From Streptomyces sp. CB01635 (lineage in GTDB: Bacteria; Actinomycetota; Actinomycetes; Streptomycetales; Streptomycetaceae): 64,000 nucleotides of DNA. A program made the translations under genes and the position numbers. Positions 34,030 to 40,929 of the stretch are shown piece by piece. Location: positions 62,001 through 126,000 of the forward strand of contig NZ_NNBL01000006.1 in NCBI RefSeq assembly GCF_002803065.1, in the 5' to 3' direction. The notes beneath the pieces are model-generated. The model was not told the origin of the DNA. It ran no database searches and saw nothing but the letters and a program-made list of their open reading frames with translations. Position 1 is the stretch's first letter; each line of letters opens with the position of its first letter.

Positions 34030-34059
34030 ATTTCGGTCCCGCCTATTTCGGTCCCGCCT
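34030..34059. repeat. 15-bp tandem duplication before dprE2
   Basis: Two identical copies of ATTTCGGTCCCGCCT (34030-34044 and 34045-34059), followed by a third start ATTTGG and the dprE2 ribosome binding site. It may be a regulatory site or a slipped duplication. Confidence 0.7.
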
Positions 34060-34077
34060 ATTTGGAGTTCGGTTCTC

Positions 34078-34833
34078 ATGAAGGACGCCTTCGGCACCCC
34101 CCAGTCCCTGCTCGTCCTCGGCGGCACCTCCGAGATCGCCCTCGCCACCGCCCGACGCCTCGTGGCACGGCGGACCCGAACGGTGTGGCTGGCCGGCCGC
34201 CCGTCCCCCGCCCTCGACCGTGCGGCCGCCGAACTCCGAGACATGGGCGCCGACGCCCGTACCGTCGCCTTCGACGCACTCGATTCCGAGGCCCACGAGG
34301 TGACGCTGGGCAAAGTGTTCGCCGAGGGCGACATCGACATGGTGCTGCTGGCTTTCGGGATCCTCGGCGACCAGGCCCGCGACGAGGACGAGCCGCTCTC
34401 CGCGGTGCGCGTCGCGCAGACCAACTACACCGGCGCGGTATCGGCGGGCCTCATCTGCGCCCGCGCCCTGCAGTCCCAGGGCCACGGCTCGCTGGTGGTG
34501 CTCTCGTCGGTCGCGGGCGAGCGGGCCCGCCGGTCCAACTTCATCTACGGGTCGAGCAAGGCCGGCCTGGACGCCTTCGCGCAGGGCCTCGGCGACGCGC
34601 TCCACGGCACCGGCGTGCATGTGATGGTCGTGCGCCCCGGCTTCGTACGGTCAAAGATGACAGCGGGCATGGCGGAGGCGCCGATGGCCACCACGCCGGA
34701 GGCGGTGGCACAGGCTATCGAGACGGGGCTCAGGCGTCGGTCGGAGACCGTGTGGGTGCCGGGGGCGCTGCGCATGGTGATGTCGGCGCTGAGGCATGTC
34801 CCGCGTCCGGTGTTCCGGCGCCTGCCGATGTAA
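34078..34833 (+). CDS. dprE2: Decaprenylphosphoryl-2-keto-erythro-pentose reductase homologue (SDR)
   Basis: 251 residues from ATG 34078 with TTGGAG upstream. Short-chain dehydrogenase: cofactor motif SLLVLGGTSEIALATARRLV (GGTSEIG-type, the variant typical of DprE2), D in ARTVAFDALDSE, catalytic Ser in VVLSSVAGERARR, and YxxxK as YGSSK. It lacks the usual TGxxxGxG form, as DprE2 does. It should reduce the keto intermediate to polyprenyl-phosphoryl-arabinose using NAD(P)H. It follows dprE1 by 212 bases. Confidence 0.87.
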   Translation: MKDAFGTPQSLLVLGGTSEIALATARRLVARRTRTVWLAGRPSPALDRAAAELRDMGADARTVAFDALDSEAHEVTLGKVFAEGDIDMVLLAFGILGDQARDEDEPLSAVRVAQTNYTGAVSAGLICARALQSQGHGSLVVLSSVAGERARRSNFIYGSSKAGLDAFAQGLGDALHGTGVHVMVVRPGFVRSKMTAGMAEAPMATTPEAVAQAIETGLRRRSETVWVPGALRMVMSALRHVPRPVFRRLPM

Positions 34834-34869
34834 GCCGCGTCGGACAGCGGCCGGCCGACTCGCGTCGCG

Positions 34870-35451
34870 TCAGCGAGCCGGCTGTCGGCCCCGCTTCGAG
34901 CGGTCGGGACCCTGCGCGGGCACGGCCGGGCCGCCGAAGGGGAACTCGCGCAGCTTGCGCCAGATACCGTCGGCGCCCTGCTCGTACAGCGCGAATCCGG
35001 TGCACTGCCAGGCCGCCTCATATCCGGCGAGGTCCTCGTACGCCCGGTCCATCGCTTCCTCTGCGATGCCGTGCGCCACCGTGACGTGCGGGTGATACGG
35101 AAACTGCAGCTCACGCGCGACCGGACCCGACGCGTCACGTACCTGCTTCTGCAGCCATGCGCAGGCCTCGGCACCCTCCGCCACCTGTACGAACACAACG
35201 GGAGACAGCGGACGGAAGGTTCCCGTCCCCGCGAGCCGCATCGCAAAGTTCCGCCCCGCGGCGGCGACCTCCTCGAGATGGGCCTCGATCGAAGGCAGCG
35301 ACCCGTCCTCCACCTCGGTCGGCGGGAGCAGAGTGACGTGCGTGGGGATGCCGTGCGCCGCGGGGTCACCGAAGCCCGCGCGCAGCTCCTGGAGCTGGCT
35401 GCCGTGTGGCTCCGGGACCGCGATCGAAACGCCGATCGTTACGGTCCCCAC
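34870..35451 (-). CDS. 2H phosphoesterase/2'-5' RNA ligase family protein
   Basis: 193 residues, cytosolic. Two HxT motifs define the family: THVTLLPPTEV (near residue 38) and YHPHVTVAHGI (near residue 120). The fold repeats around a pseudo-twofold axis; between the motifs lies SPVVFVQVAEGAEACAWLQK. Members open cyclic phosphates or ligate RNA ends with 2'-5' links; the cellular substrate is not known. It lies 63 bases 3' of trpS on the same strand and is convergent with dprE2. Confidence 0.85.
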   Translation of the reverse strand: MGTVTIGVSIAVPEPHGSQLQELRAGFGDPAAHGIPTHVTLLPPTEVEDGSLPSIEAHLEEVAAAGRNFAMRLAGTGTFRPLSPVVFVQVAEGAEACAWLQKQVRDASGPVARELQFPYHPHVTVAHGIAEEAMDRAYEDLAGYEAAWQCTGFALYEQGADGIWRKLREFPFGGPAVPAQGPDRSKRGRQPAR

Positions 35452-35514
35452 GTCGTACTCCTGTCGTCGTGCGGTGGGCGGGTGGCGGTAAGGCCGTTCA
35501 GCCGGGGCTGGGGC

Positions 35515-36528
35515 TCAGTGCTTCGCGGGCAGCAGCCCGACCTTGTCGTATGCCTGGGCGAGGGTTTCGGCGGCGACAGCACGCGCCTTCTCCGCGCCCT
35601 TGGCCAGGATCGAGTCGAGCGTCTCCGGGTCGTCCAGGTACTCCTGGGTACGGGTCCGGAACGGTGTCACGAAGTCCACCATGACCTCTGCCAGGTCCGT
35701 CTTGAGCGCACCGTACATCTTGCCCTCGTAGTTCTGCTCCAGTTCCGGGATACCTGTGCCGGTGAGGGTGGAGTAGATGGCGAGGAGGTTGCTGACACCC
35801 GGCTTGTTCTCCGGGTCGAACCGGATCACGGTGTCGGTGTCGGTGACCGCGCTCTTGACCTTCTTGGCGGTGATCTTCGGCTCGTCGAGAAGGTTGACGA
35901 GCCCCTTCGGCGTCGACGCCGACTTGCTCATCTTGATCGACGGGTCCTGGAGGTCGTAGATCTTCGCCGTCTCCTTGAGGATGTACGGCGCCGGGACCGT
36001 GAAGGTCTCGCCGAAGCGGCCGTTGAAGCGCTCGGCGAGGTCGCGCGTCAGCTCGATGTGCTGACGCTGGTCCTCGCCTACGGGCACCTGGTCGGCCTGG
36101 TACAGCAGGATGTCCGCGACCTGGAGGATCGGGTAGGTGAAGAGGCCGACGGTCGCGCGGTCGGTGCCCTGCTTGGCGGACTTGTCCTTGAACTGCGTCA
36201 TGCGGGAGGCCTCGCCGAAGCCCGTCAGACAGTTCATGACCCAGCCGAGCTGCGCGTGCTCGGGGACGTGGCTCTGCACGAACAGCGTGCAGCGGTCCGG
36301 GTCCAGGCCGGCGGCGAGGAGCTGCGCCGCGGCGAGCCGGGTGTTGGCCCGGAGCTCCTTCGGGTCCTGCGGCACGGTGATCGCGTGCAGGTCCACAACC
36401 ATGTAGAACGCGTCGTGAGACTCCTGCAGCGCCACCCACTGGCGGACCGCGCCGAGGTAGTTGCCGAGGTGGAACGAGCCTGCGGTGGGCTGGATTCCGG
36501 AGAGCACGCGGGGACGATCAGAGGCCAT
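35515..36528 (-). CDS. trpS: Tryptophan--tRNA ligase
   Basis: 337 residues from ATG 36528, which has GAGGAG 1-6 bases upstream; a start three codons earlier lacks a site. Class I signature motifs: HLGN in TAGSFHLGNYLGAVRQW (the HIGH box) and KMSKS in IKMSKSASTPKGLV. Other marks are YMVVDLHAIT, QADQVPVGEDQRQH and FNGRFGETF. It charges tRNA-Trp in the cytosol. No T-box or attenuator was recognised in its leader. Confidence 0.95.
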   Translation of the reverse strand: MASDRPRVLSGIQPTAGSFHLGNYLGAVRQWVALQESHDAFYMVVDLHAITVPQDPKELRANTRLAAAQLLAAGLDPDRCTLFVQSHVPEHAQLGWVMNCLTGFGEASRMTQFKDKSAKQGTDRATVGLFTYPILQVADILLYQADQVPVGEDQRQHIELTRDLAERFNGRFGETFTVPAPYILKETAKIYDLQDPSIKMSKSASTPKGLVNLLDEPKITAKKVKSAVTDTDTVIRFDPENKPGVSNLLAIYSTLTGTGIPELEQNYEGKMYGALKTDLAEVMVDFVTPFRTRTQEYLDDPETLDSILAKGAEKARAVAAETLAQAYDKVGLLPAKH

Positions 36529-36713
36529 GCTCCTCATTGTCTCAGGTGTCTCTCATTGGTTGGAAACAGGTGGGCGGCGGGTGTACGACAAGTGCCGATC
36601 CGTGTACGGAGAGCCGTCGCCCACCCCGCCCGGCGTGTCGCCGGGATCTGGCTCCGAGATCTCCCTTCGGACCTGCCTGCGCAGCGAGTTCGGAAAAACC
36701 TGTGCGACGGGTG

Positions 36714-36742
36714 GGAACCGATGCGCGGGGTGCGGTGTATCA
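36714..36742 (+). promoter_or_regulatory. ECF-type promoter element, copy C, before the sigma factor gene
   Basis: GGAACC (36714-36719), 13 bases, then CGGTGTATCA (36733-36742). Spacing and hexamers match copies A and B. The predicted start site falls at 36746-36749, on the GTG start codon of the sigma gene, so the mRNA would be leaderless. It fits positive autoregulation. Confidence 0.65.
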
Positions 36743-36747
36743 ACGAT

Positions 36748-37368
36748 GTGAGGACACAGGGGGAGGTCCTGGAGGGGGGCCGCGTCGTCGACGACGAGCG
36801 TGCGGTGATCGCTCGCGTGCGCGCCGGAGATGTGGAGGCGTACGCGGTGTTGGTGCGCGCCTTCACCGGGCTGGCGCTGCGGGCGGCCCGGGCCCTCGGG
36901 GCGGGCGCGGACGCGGAGGACGTGGTGCAGCAGGCCTTTTTCAAGGCCTACCGCGCCCTGGGACAGTTTCGGGACGACTCGTCGTTCAAGCCGTGGCTGC
37001 TCGCGATCGTCGCCAATGAGACGAGGAACACAGTGCGCTCGGCGGTGCGACAGCGTTCGGTCGTGGGGCGGGAAGCGACGTTGATAGAGGCCGAGCCGCT
37101 GATACCCGAGACCACGGATCCGGCGGTCGCGGCCGTCCACGACGAGCGGCGGACGGCATTGCTCGCCGCACTCGAGGAGCTGAGCGAGGAGCATCGGCTG
37201 GTCGTGACGTACCGGTATCTGCTGGAGATGGACGAGGCGGAGACGGCCGAGGCGCTCGGCTGGCCGCGCGGCACAGTGAAGTCGAGGCTCAATCGCGCGC
37301 TGCGGAAGCTGAAGCGGATTCTTCCGGCCGAGCTGGACCCGCGGGAGGGAGGTGATGAGCATGAGTGA
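36748..37368 (+). CDS. ECF RNA polymerase sigma factor
   Basis: 206 residues if GTG 36748 is used (predicted leaderless). Region 2 runs from about residue 25 (VEAYAVLVRAFTGLALRAAR) through AEDVVQQAFFKAYRALGQFR and PWLLAIVANETRNTVR. Region 4 contains HRLVVTYRYLLEMDEAETAE and WPRGTVKSRLNRALRKLKRI, the HTH. The stop overlaps the start region of the next gene, which encodes a single-pass membrane protein of anti-sigma layout. Copies of GGAACC-N13-CGGTGTAyC before this gene and before the gene at 38358 suggest it recognises that promoter. As I recall, it resembles the consensus of mycobacterial SigL. Confidence 0.9.
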   Translation: MRTQGEVLEGGRVVDDERAVIARVRAGDVEAYAVLVRAFTGLALRAARALGAGADAEDVVQQAFFKAYRALGQFRDDSSFKPWLLAIVANETRNTVRSAVRQRSVVGREATLIEAEPLIPETTDPAVAAVHDERRTALLAALEELSEEHRLVVTYRYLLEMDEAETAEALGWPRGTVKSRLNRALRKLKRILPAELDPREGGDEHE

Positions 37369-38221
37369 GCCGCGCCACGAGGACGACGGGAGCCACGGCC
37401 CCGGCAAGGAGCACGGGCCCCGCGCGGGCCGTGGGCTGCCGGATGAGCTACGGGCGCTGGGCAGGTCCCTGGACGGTCTGGGCCCCGGCGGCGAGTCGAT
37501 GGCCGAGCGGGTACTGGCGCAGATACTCGCCGAGTCGGTTCCGGCGCCGGTGGCCGAGCCGGAGGCGGCCCCTGCCCGGGTGCGGCGGGCACGCCGCTGG
37601 ATACGGAAGCGGTGGCGGATGCTCACTGCGGGGATGTGCGGGGTGCTGACCGTGCTCGTGCTCACGCCTCCGGTGCGGGCCGCGGTCGCCGACTGGTTCG
37701 GCTTCGGCGGGGTGGAGGTCCGGTACGACCCCTCGGCCCTGCCGTCGGGTGCTCATGTCCCCGGGTGCGGTACGTCGCTCTCGCTGGGTGAGGCCCGACG
37801 AGAAGCCGGATTCGAACCCCTGGTGCCGGACGAGCTGGGGATGCCGGACGTCGTCACGGTGACGCGGGAACCGAAGTCGCGTTTCTTGATCACGCTGTGC
37901 TGGCGCGAGGACGGGCACACGATCCGACTCGACGAGTACCCGGCCCAGCTCGACATCGGGTACACGAAATCGGTGCGTATGCAGCCGCGCTGGGTCGGCC
38001 TCGGCCCGGATACGGGGCTGTGGTTCGCCCAGCCCCATCTGCTCAGTTTCTGGATGCTCGACGGCAACGGCGACCGGTGGACCCGCTCGGAACGCACCGC
38101 GGGCCCGACGCTCCTGTGGACCCGTCGGCAGCAGGTGACACTCCGCCTGGAGGGAATCGACTCCCAGCAGCGGGCGATGGAGATCGCACGGTCGGTACGG
38201 AAGCCGGACGCTGTCCGCTGA
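37361..38221 (+). CDS. Anti-sigma factor-like single-pass membrane protein
   Basis: 286 residues from ATG 37361 (GGAGGT 7 bases upstream), overlapping the sigma factor stop by 8 bases. A cytoplasmic N-domain of about 85 residues (LPDELRALGRSLDGL, SMAERVLAQILAES) is followed by a membrane helix (MLTAGMCGVLTVLVLTPPVR) and an extracellular domain with SLGEARREAGFEPLVPDELG, as in DUF4367-like anti-sigma ectodomains. There is no zinc HxxxCxxC motif, so binding to the sigma factor must differ from ZAS proteins. It likely holds the ECF sigma at the membrane until an envelope signal arrives. The role is inferred from operon position and topology. Confidence 0.75.
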   Translation: MSEPRHEDDGSHGPGKEHGPRAGRGLPDELRALGRSLDGLGPGGESMAERVLAQILAESVPAPVAEPEAAPARVRRARRWIRKRWRMLTAGMCGVLTVLVLTPPVRAAVADWFGFGGVEVRYDPSALPSGAHVPGCGTSLSLGEARREAGFEPLVPDELGMPDVVTVTREPKSRFLITLCWREDGHTIRLDEYPAQLDIGYTKSVRMQPRWVGLGPDTGLWFAQPHLLSFWMLDGNGDRWTRSERTAGPTLLWTRRQQVTLRLEGIDSQQRAMEIARSVRKPDAVR

Positions 38222-38278
38222 TATCCGCGGGCTGGGCCGACGGCTCCCGCACACCCGAGAACTCACGCGCCAAAGTTG

Positions 38279-38324
38279 GGAACCCGGTCGGGTCGAGCGG
38301 TGTACCAGAAGTGAATCGGCACGG
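38279..38324 (+). promoter_or_regulatory. ECF-type promoter element, copy A
   Basis: GGAACC (38279-38284), 13 bases, CGGTGTACC (38298-38306), then AGAAGTGAATCGG. A start near 38313 would give a leader of about 45 bases before ATG 38358. Near-identical to copy B over 46 bases and identical in spacing to copy C. Confidence 0.65.
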
Positions 38325-38357
38325 GCGAGCCGTGCCGGGACCAGCTGGGGGGAACGG

Positions 38358-39113
38358 ATGCGAACAGTACGAAGGCTGGCAGCGCTCGCGGTGGCACTGA
38401 CGGCGGCACTCGCCGCGATGCTGCTGAGCGCGTCAGGGGCGTCGGCCGGCGGACCGACGAGCGTTCTGGTGGTGTCGCCCGAGAGCGGCCAGAGCGCGTC
38501 GCTCTACTTCAGTGACAAGAAGTACGGGCCGCTGGAAAGCCTCCTTGGAGAGCCGGGCCAGGGCCGACGGGAGGAGCCGCCCGGCTTGGGCATAGGCGCG
38601 GGGCGTCAGCTCAATGTCACCTGGCTGGCGCACGACGTGCTGCCGTGGCGGGTCGACCGGGTCTATCCGGACTCGCCGGGCACGAAGGACGTCTGGATAC
38701 ACACAGCAACGCACGTGCCGGACTCCTACAACGGGTACTGGCACAAGGCGCAGAAGCCGGCAGAGCTGCGCGCGCTGCTGAAGGACCTCGGAGTCATGGG
38801 CGAGCGGTCCCAAAAGGGCGGGAGCCCGATCTTCCCGGCACCCTGGCAGTCGCCCGACCGGTCCAAGGAAGCGCTCGGTGGAGCTCCGGCTCCGGCAGCC
38901 GACAGCCGCGATGCCGGGCAGTCCGTAGGCGCGCGGGCCTCCGCAGCCCGGGCGGGCGAGGGGACGGACTGGTGGTGGGCGATACCGGGGCTGGCGGCGG
39001 GTGCCGCGCTGGCTCTGCTGCTGCGGCCGCTGGCCGGCAGGCTGCCGCGTCGTCGCGGGACGGGCGAGACCCCGCCGGACACCGGACCACGGCAGCAGCT
39101 GATCGACTCCTGA
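38358..39113 (+). CDS. Secreted, C-terminally membrane-anchored protein of unknown function
   Basis: 251 residues from ATG 38358 with a GGGGGG site. Signal peptide MRTVRRLAALAVALTAALAA cleaved near ASGASAGG; extracellular domain with SVLVVSPESGQSASLYFSDK, VDRVYPDSPGTKDVWIHTAT; then an Ala-rich linker, a membrane helix (WWWAIPGLAAGAALALLLRP) and a basic tail. No enzyme motif is visible. It has its own copy of the ECF-type promoter and follows the sigma/anti-sigma pair, so it is probably a target of that sigma factor and may take part in envelope sensing. Confidence 0.75.
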   Translation: MRTVRRLAALAVALTAALAAMLLSASGASAGGPTSVLVVSPESGQSASLYFSDKKYGPLESLLGEPGQGRREEPPGLGIGAGRQLNVTWLAHDVLPWRVDRVYPDSPGTKDVWIHTATHVPDSYNGYWHKAQKPAELRALLKDLGVMGERSQKGGSPIFPAPWQSPDRSKEALGGAPAPAADSRDAGQSVGARASAARAGEGTDWWWAIPGLAAGAALALLLRPLAGRLPRRRGTGETPPDTGPRQQLIDS

Positions 39114-39149
39114 GAGTCGCCATTCAGCTCTCACGGCTGCGAGTACGCA

Positions 39150-39189
39150 CTGACCGGCCCGTCGGTGCGGCTGGTGACGGGCCGGTCAG
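39150..39189. terminator. Bidirectional terminator between the ECF-linked gene and glyA
   Basis: Perfect 14-bp stem CTGACCGGCCCGTC (39150-39163) with 39176-39189, 12-base loop, between two convergent genes. Confidence 0.8.
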
Positions 39190-39215
39190 GAGATCACGGA
39201 GCTAGGGGCGAGCGA

Positions 39216-40664
39216 TCAGGTGAGGTCGACTTCCGGGTAGAGCGGGAAGCCGCTCAGCAGGTCGGACGCTCGCGCGGAGACCTCGTCGGAGACCTTCTCG
39301 GCCAGGATGTGCTGGGCCTTGGAGGGCGCGCCCTTGCTGGTGGTGCCCGGTTCGGCGGCGGTGAGCACGCGGTCGATGAGGCCGGCGACCTCGTCCATCT
39401 CCGCGGTGCCCAGGCCCCGGGTGGTCAGAGCGGGGGTGCCGATGCGGATGCCGGAGGTGTACCAGGCCCCGTTGGGGTCGGAGGGGATGGAGTTGCGGTT
39501 GGTGACGATGCCGGAGTCGAGGAGCGCGTTCTCGGCCTGGCGGCCGGTGACCCCGTAGGAGGTGGCGACATCGATCAGGTTGAGGTGGTTGTCCGTGCCG
39601 CCCGTGACGAGGGTGGCGCCGCGGCGGGTCAGTCCCTCTGCGAGGGCGCGGGCGTTGTCGACGACGGACTGGGCGTAGTCGCGGAATTCGGGTCGGCGGG
39701 CCTCGGCAAGAGCCACGGCCTTGGCGGCCATGACGTGGGGCAGCGGACCTCCGAGGACCATCGGGCAGCCGCGGTCGACCTGGGCGGCGAGCGAGTCGTC
39801 ACAGAGCACCATGCCGCCGCGCGGGCCGCGCAGCGACTTGTGCGTCGTGGTGGTGACGATCTGGGCATGCGGCACCGGGTCGAAGTCGCCGGTGAGGACC
39901 TTGCCGGCGACGAGGCCCGCGAAGTGCGCCATGTCGACCATGAGGGTCGCCCCGACCTCGTCGGCGATCTCGCGCATGATGCGGAAGTTCACGAGGCGGG
40001 GGTACGCGGAGTAGCCGGCGACGATGATCAACGGCTTGAAGTCGCGGGCGGTGGCGCGCAGGGCTTCGTAGTCGACGAGGCCGGTCTGCGGGTCGGTGCC
40101 ATAGCTGCGCTGGTCGAACATCTTGCCGGAGATGTTGGGGCGGAAGCCGTGGGTGAGGTGGCCGCCGGCGTCCAGGGACATGCCGAGCATGCGCTGGTTG
40201 CCGAAGGCCTGACGGAGCTCGGCCCAGTCGGCATCGGAGAGGTCGTTCACGTTGCGGACGCCGGCCAGCTCCAGGGCGGGGGCCTCGACGCGCTGGGCGA
40301 GGACGGCCCAGAAGGCGACGAGGTTGGCGTCGATACCGGAGTGCGGCTGGACATAGGCATGGCGGGCGCCGAAGAGCTCGCGGGCGTGTTCGGCGGCGAG
40401 AGCCTCGACGGTGTCGACGTTGCGGCAGCCGGCATAGAAGCGGCGGGCGATGGTGCCCTCGGCGTACTTGTCGCTGAACCAGTTGCCCATCGCGAGGAGG
40501 GTGGCCGGGGAGGCGTAGTTCTCGCTGGCGATCAGCTTGAGCATCTCGCGCTGGTCGGCGAGCTCCTGGCCGATGGCGTCGGCCACGCGGGGCTCGACGG
40601 CGCGAATCACGTCGAGAGCGCTGCGGAACGCTACGGATTCGGTGGAGAGGGTGGGCTCTGACAT
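39216..40664 (-). CDS. glyA: Serine hydroxymethyltransferase
   Basis: 482 residues from ATG 40664 (GGAGG 6 bases upstream). PLP-fold type I: LIASENYASPATLLAMGNWF, YAEGTIARRFYAGCRNVDTV, DMAHFAGLVAGKVLTGDFDP, and the PLP-binding Lys in VTTTTHKSLRGPRGG. It is longer than the usual 415-430 residues, with an extra N-terminal 30 residues and an insert between the conserved blocks (RVEAPALELAGVRNVNDLSD), as in a known streptomycete SHMT type. It converts serine and THF to glycine and methylene-THF. A ZTP riboswitch stands in its leader. Confidence 0.94.
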   Translation of the reverse strand: MSEPTLSTESVAFRSALDVIRAVEPRVADAIGQELADQREMLKLIASENYASPATLLAMGNWFSDKYAEGTIARRFYAGCRNVDTVEALAAEHARELFGARHAYVQPHSGIDANLVAFWAVLAQRVEAPALELAGVRNVNDLSDADWAELRQAFGNQRMLGMSLDAGGHLTHGFRPNISGKMFDQRSYGTDPQTGLVDYEALRATARDFKPLIIVAGYSAYPRLVNFRIMREIADEVGATLMVDMAHFAGLVAGKVLTGDFDPVPHAQIVTTTTHKSLRGPRGGMVLCDDSLAAQVDRGCPMVLGGPLPHVMAAKAVALAEARRPEFRDYAQSVVDNARALAEGLTRRGATLVTGGTDNHLNLIDVATSYGVTGRQAENALLDSGIVTNRNSIPSDPNGAWYTSGIRIGTPALTTRGLGTAEMDEVAGLIDRVLTAAEPGTTSKGAPSKAQHILAEKVSDEVSARASDLLSGFPLYPEVDLT

Positions 40665-40685
40665 GACGGACCTCCGGACGGATGG

Positions 40686-40722
40686 GACCTCCACTGCCCG
40701 AGCGAAGTCGAGAGCGGGAGGT
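40686..40722 (-). repeat. GAGCGAAGTC-type dispersed hairpin in the glyA leader
   Basis: The plus strand reads TGCCCGAGCGAAGTCGAGAG then CGGGAGG. It shares 18 of 21 central positions with the element at 45577-45624. I remember this hairpin family as widespread in Streptomyces intergenic DNA. Here it lies in the expression platform between the ZTP aptamer and the start codon. Confidence 0.6.
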
Positions 40723-40723
40723 T

Positions 40724-40805
40724 CACGGGTCGGCCCAGGCGCACGGCACACAGTTCACAGGCCGCTCCCCGATGGTCGGTCCCATCCCAGCGCGCCAGTC
40801 ACGGC
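40724..40805 (-). promoter_or_regulatory. ZTP (pfl) riboswitch upstream of glyA
   Basis: Read on the minus strand, the leader has GUGACUGGCG, then GGGACC-GACCAUC-GGGGAGCGG, a variable stretch, and CGUGCGCCUGGGC. These are the conserved blocks of the pfl motif that binds ZTP/ZMP, the signal of folate shortage. The family is known before glyA, folD and pur genes. Between the aptamer and glyA, GAACCUCCCG (40715-40724) can pair with the GGAGGU sequences at 40684-40693 and 40669-40678, the latter being the ribosome binding site. This suggests control of translation or an alternative fold. Confidence 0.82.
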
Positions 40806-40929
40806 CCTGCGGGCCACCCTACCGGGCGCGCCGGGAGGCGAGGTGTCCCGGTCCACGATGCGAGCGACGATAGGAAGGGGCCACAGGCCCACGTCTTCGC
40901 GTCATAAGAGCCGTAAGAACGGAGACCCC

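Noticed and set aside
35071..36747. N-terminal extension of the ECF sigma factor reading frame
   Set aside because: The frame is open by chance across trpS on the opposite strand; the ECF-type promoter at 36714-36742 places the start at 36748.
40669..40805. Glycine or THF riboswitch before glyA
   Set aside because: The conserved blocks (GUGACUGGCG, GGGGAGCGG, CGCCUGGGC) fit the ZTP/pfl class, and the tandem aptamer layout of glycine switches is absent.
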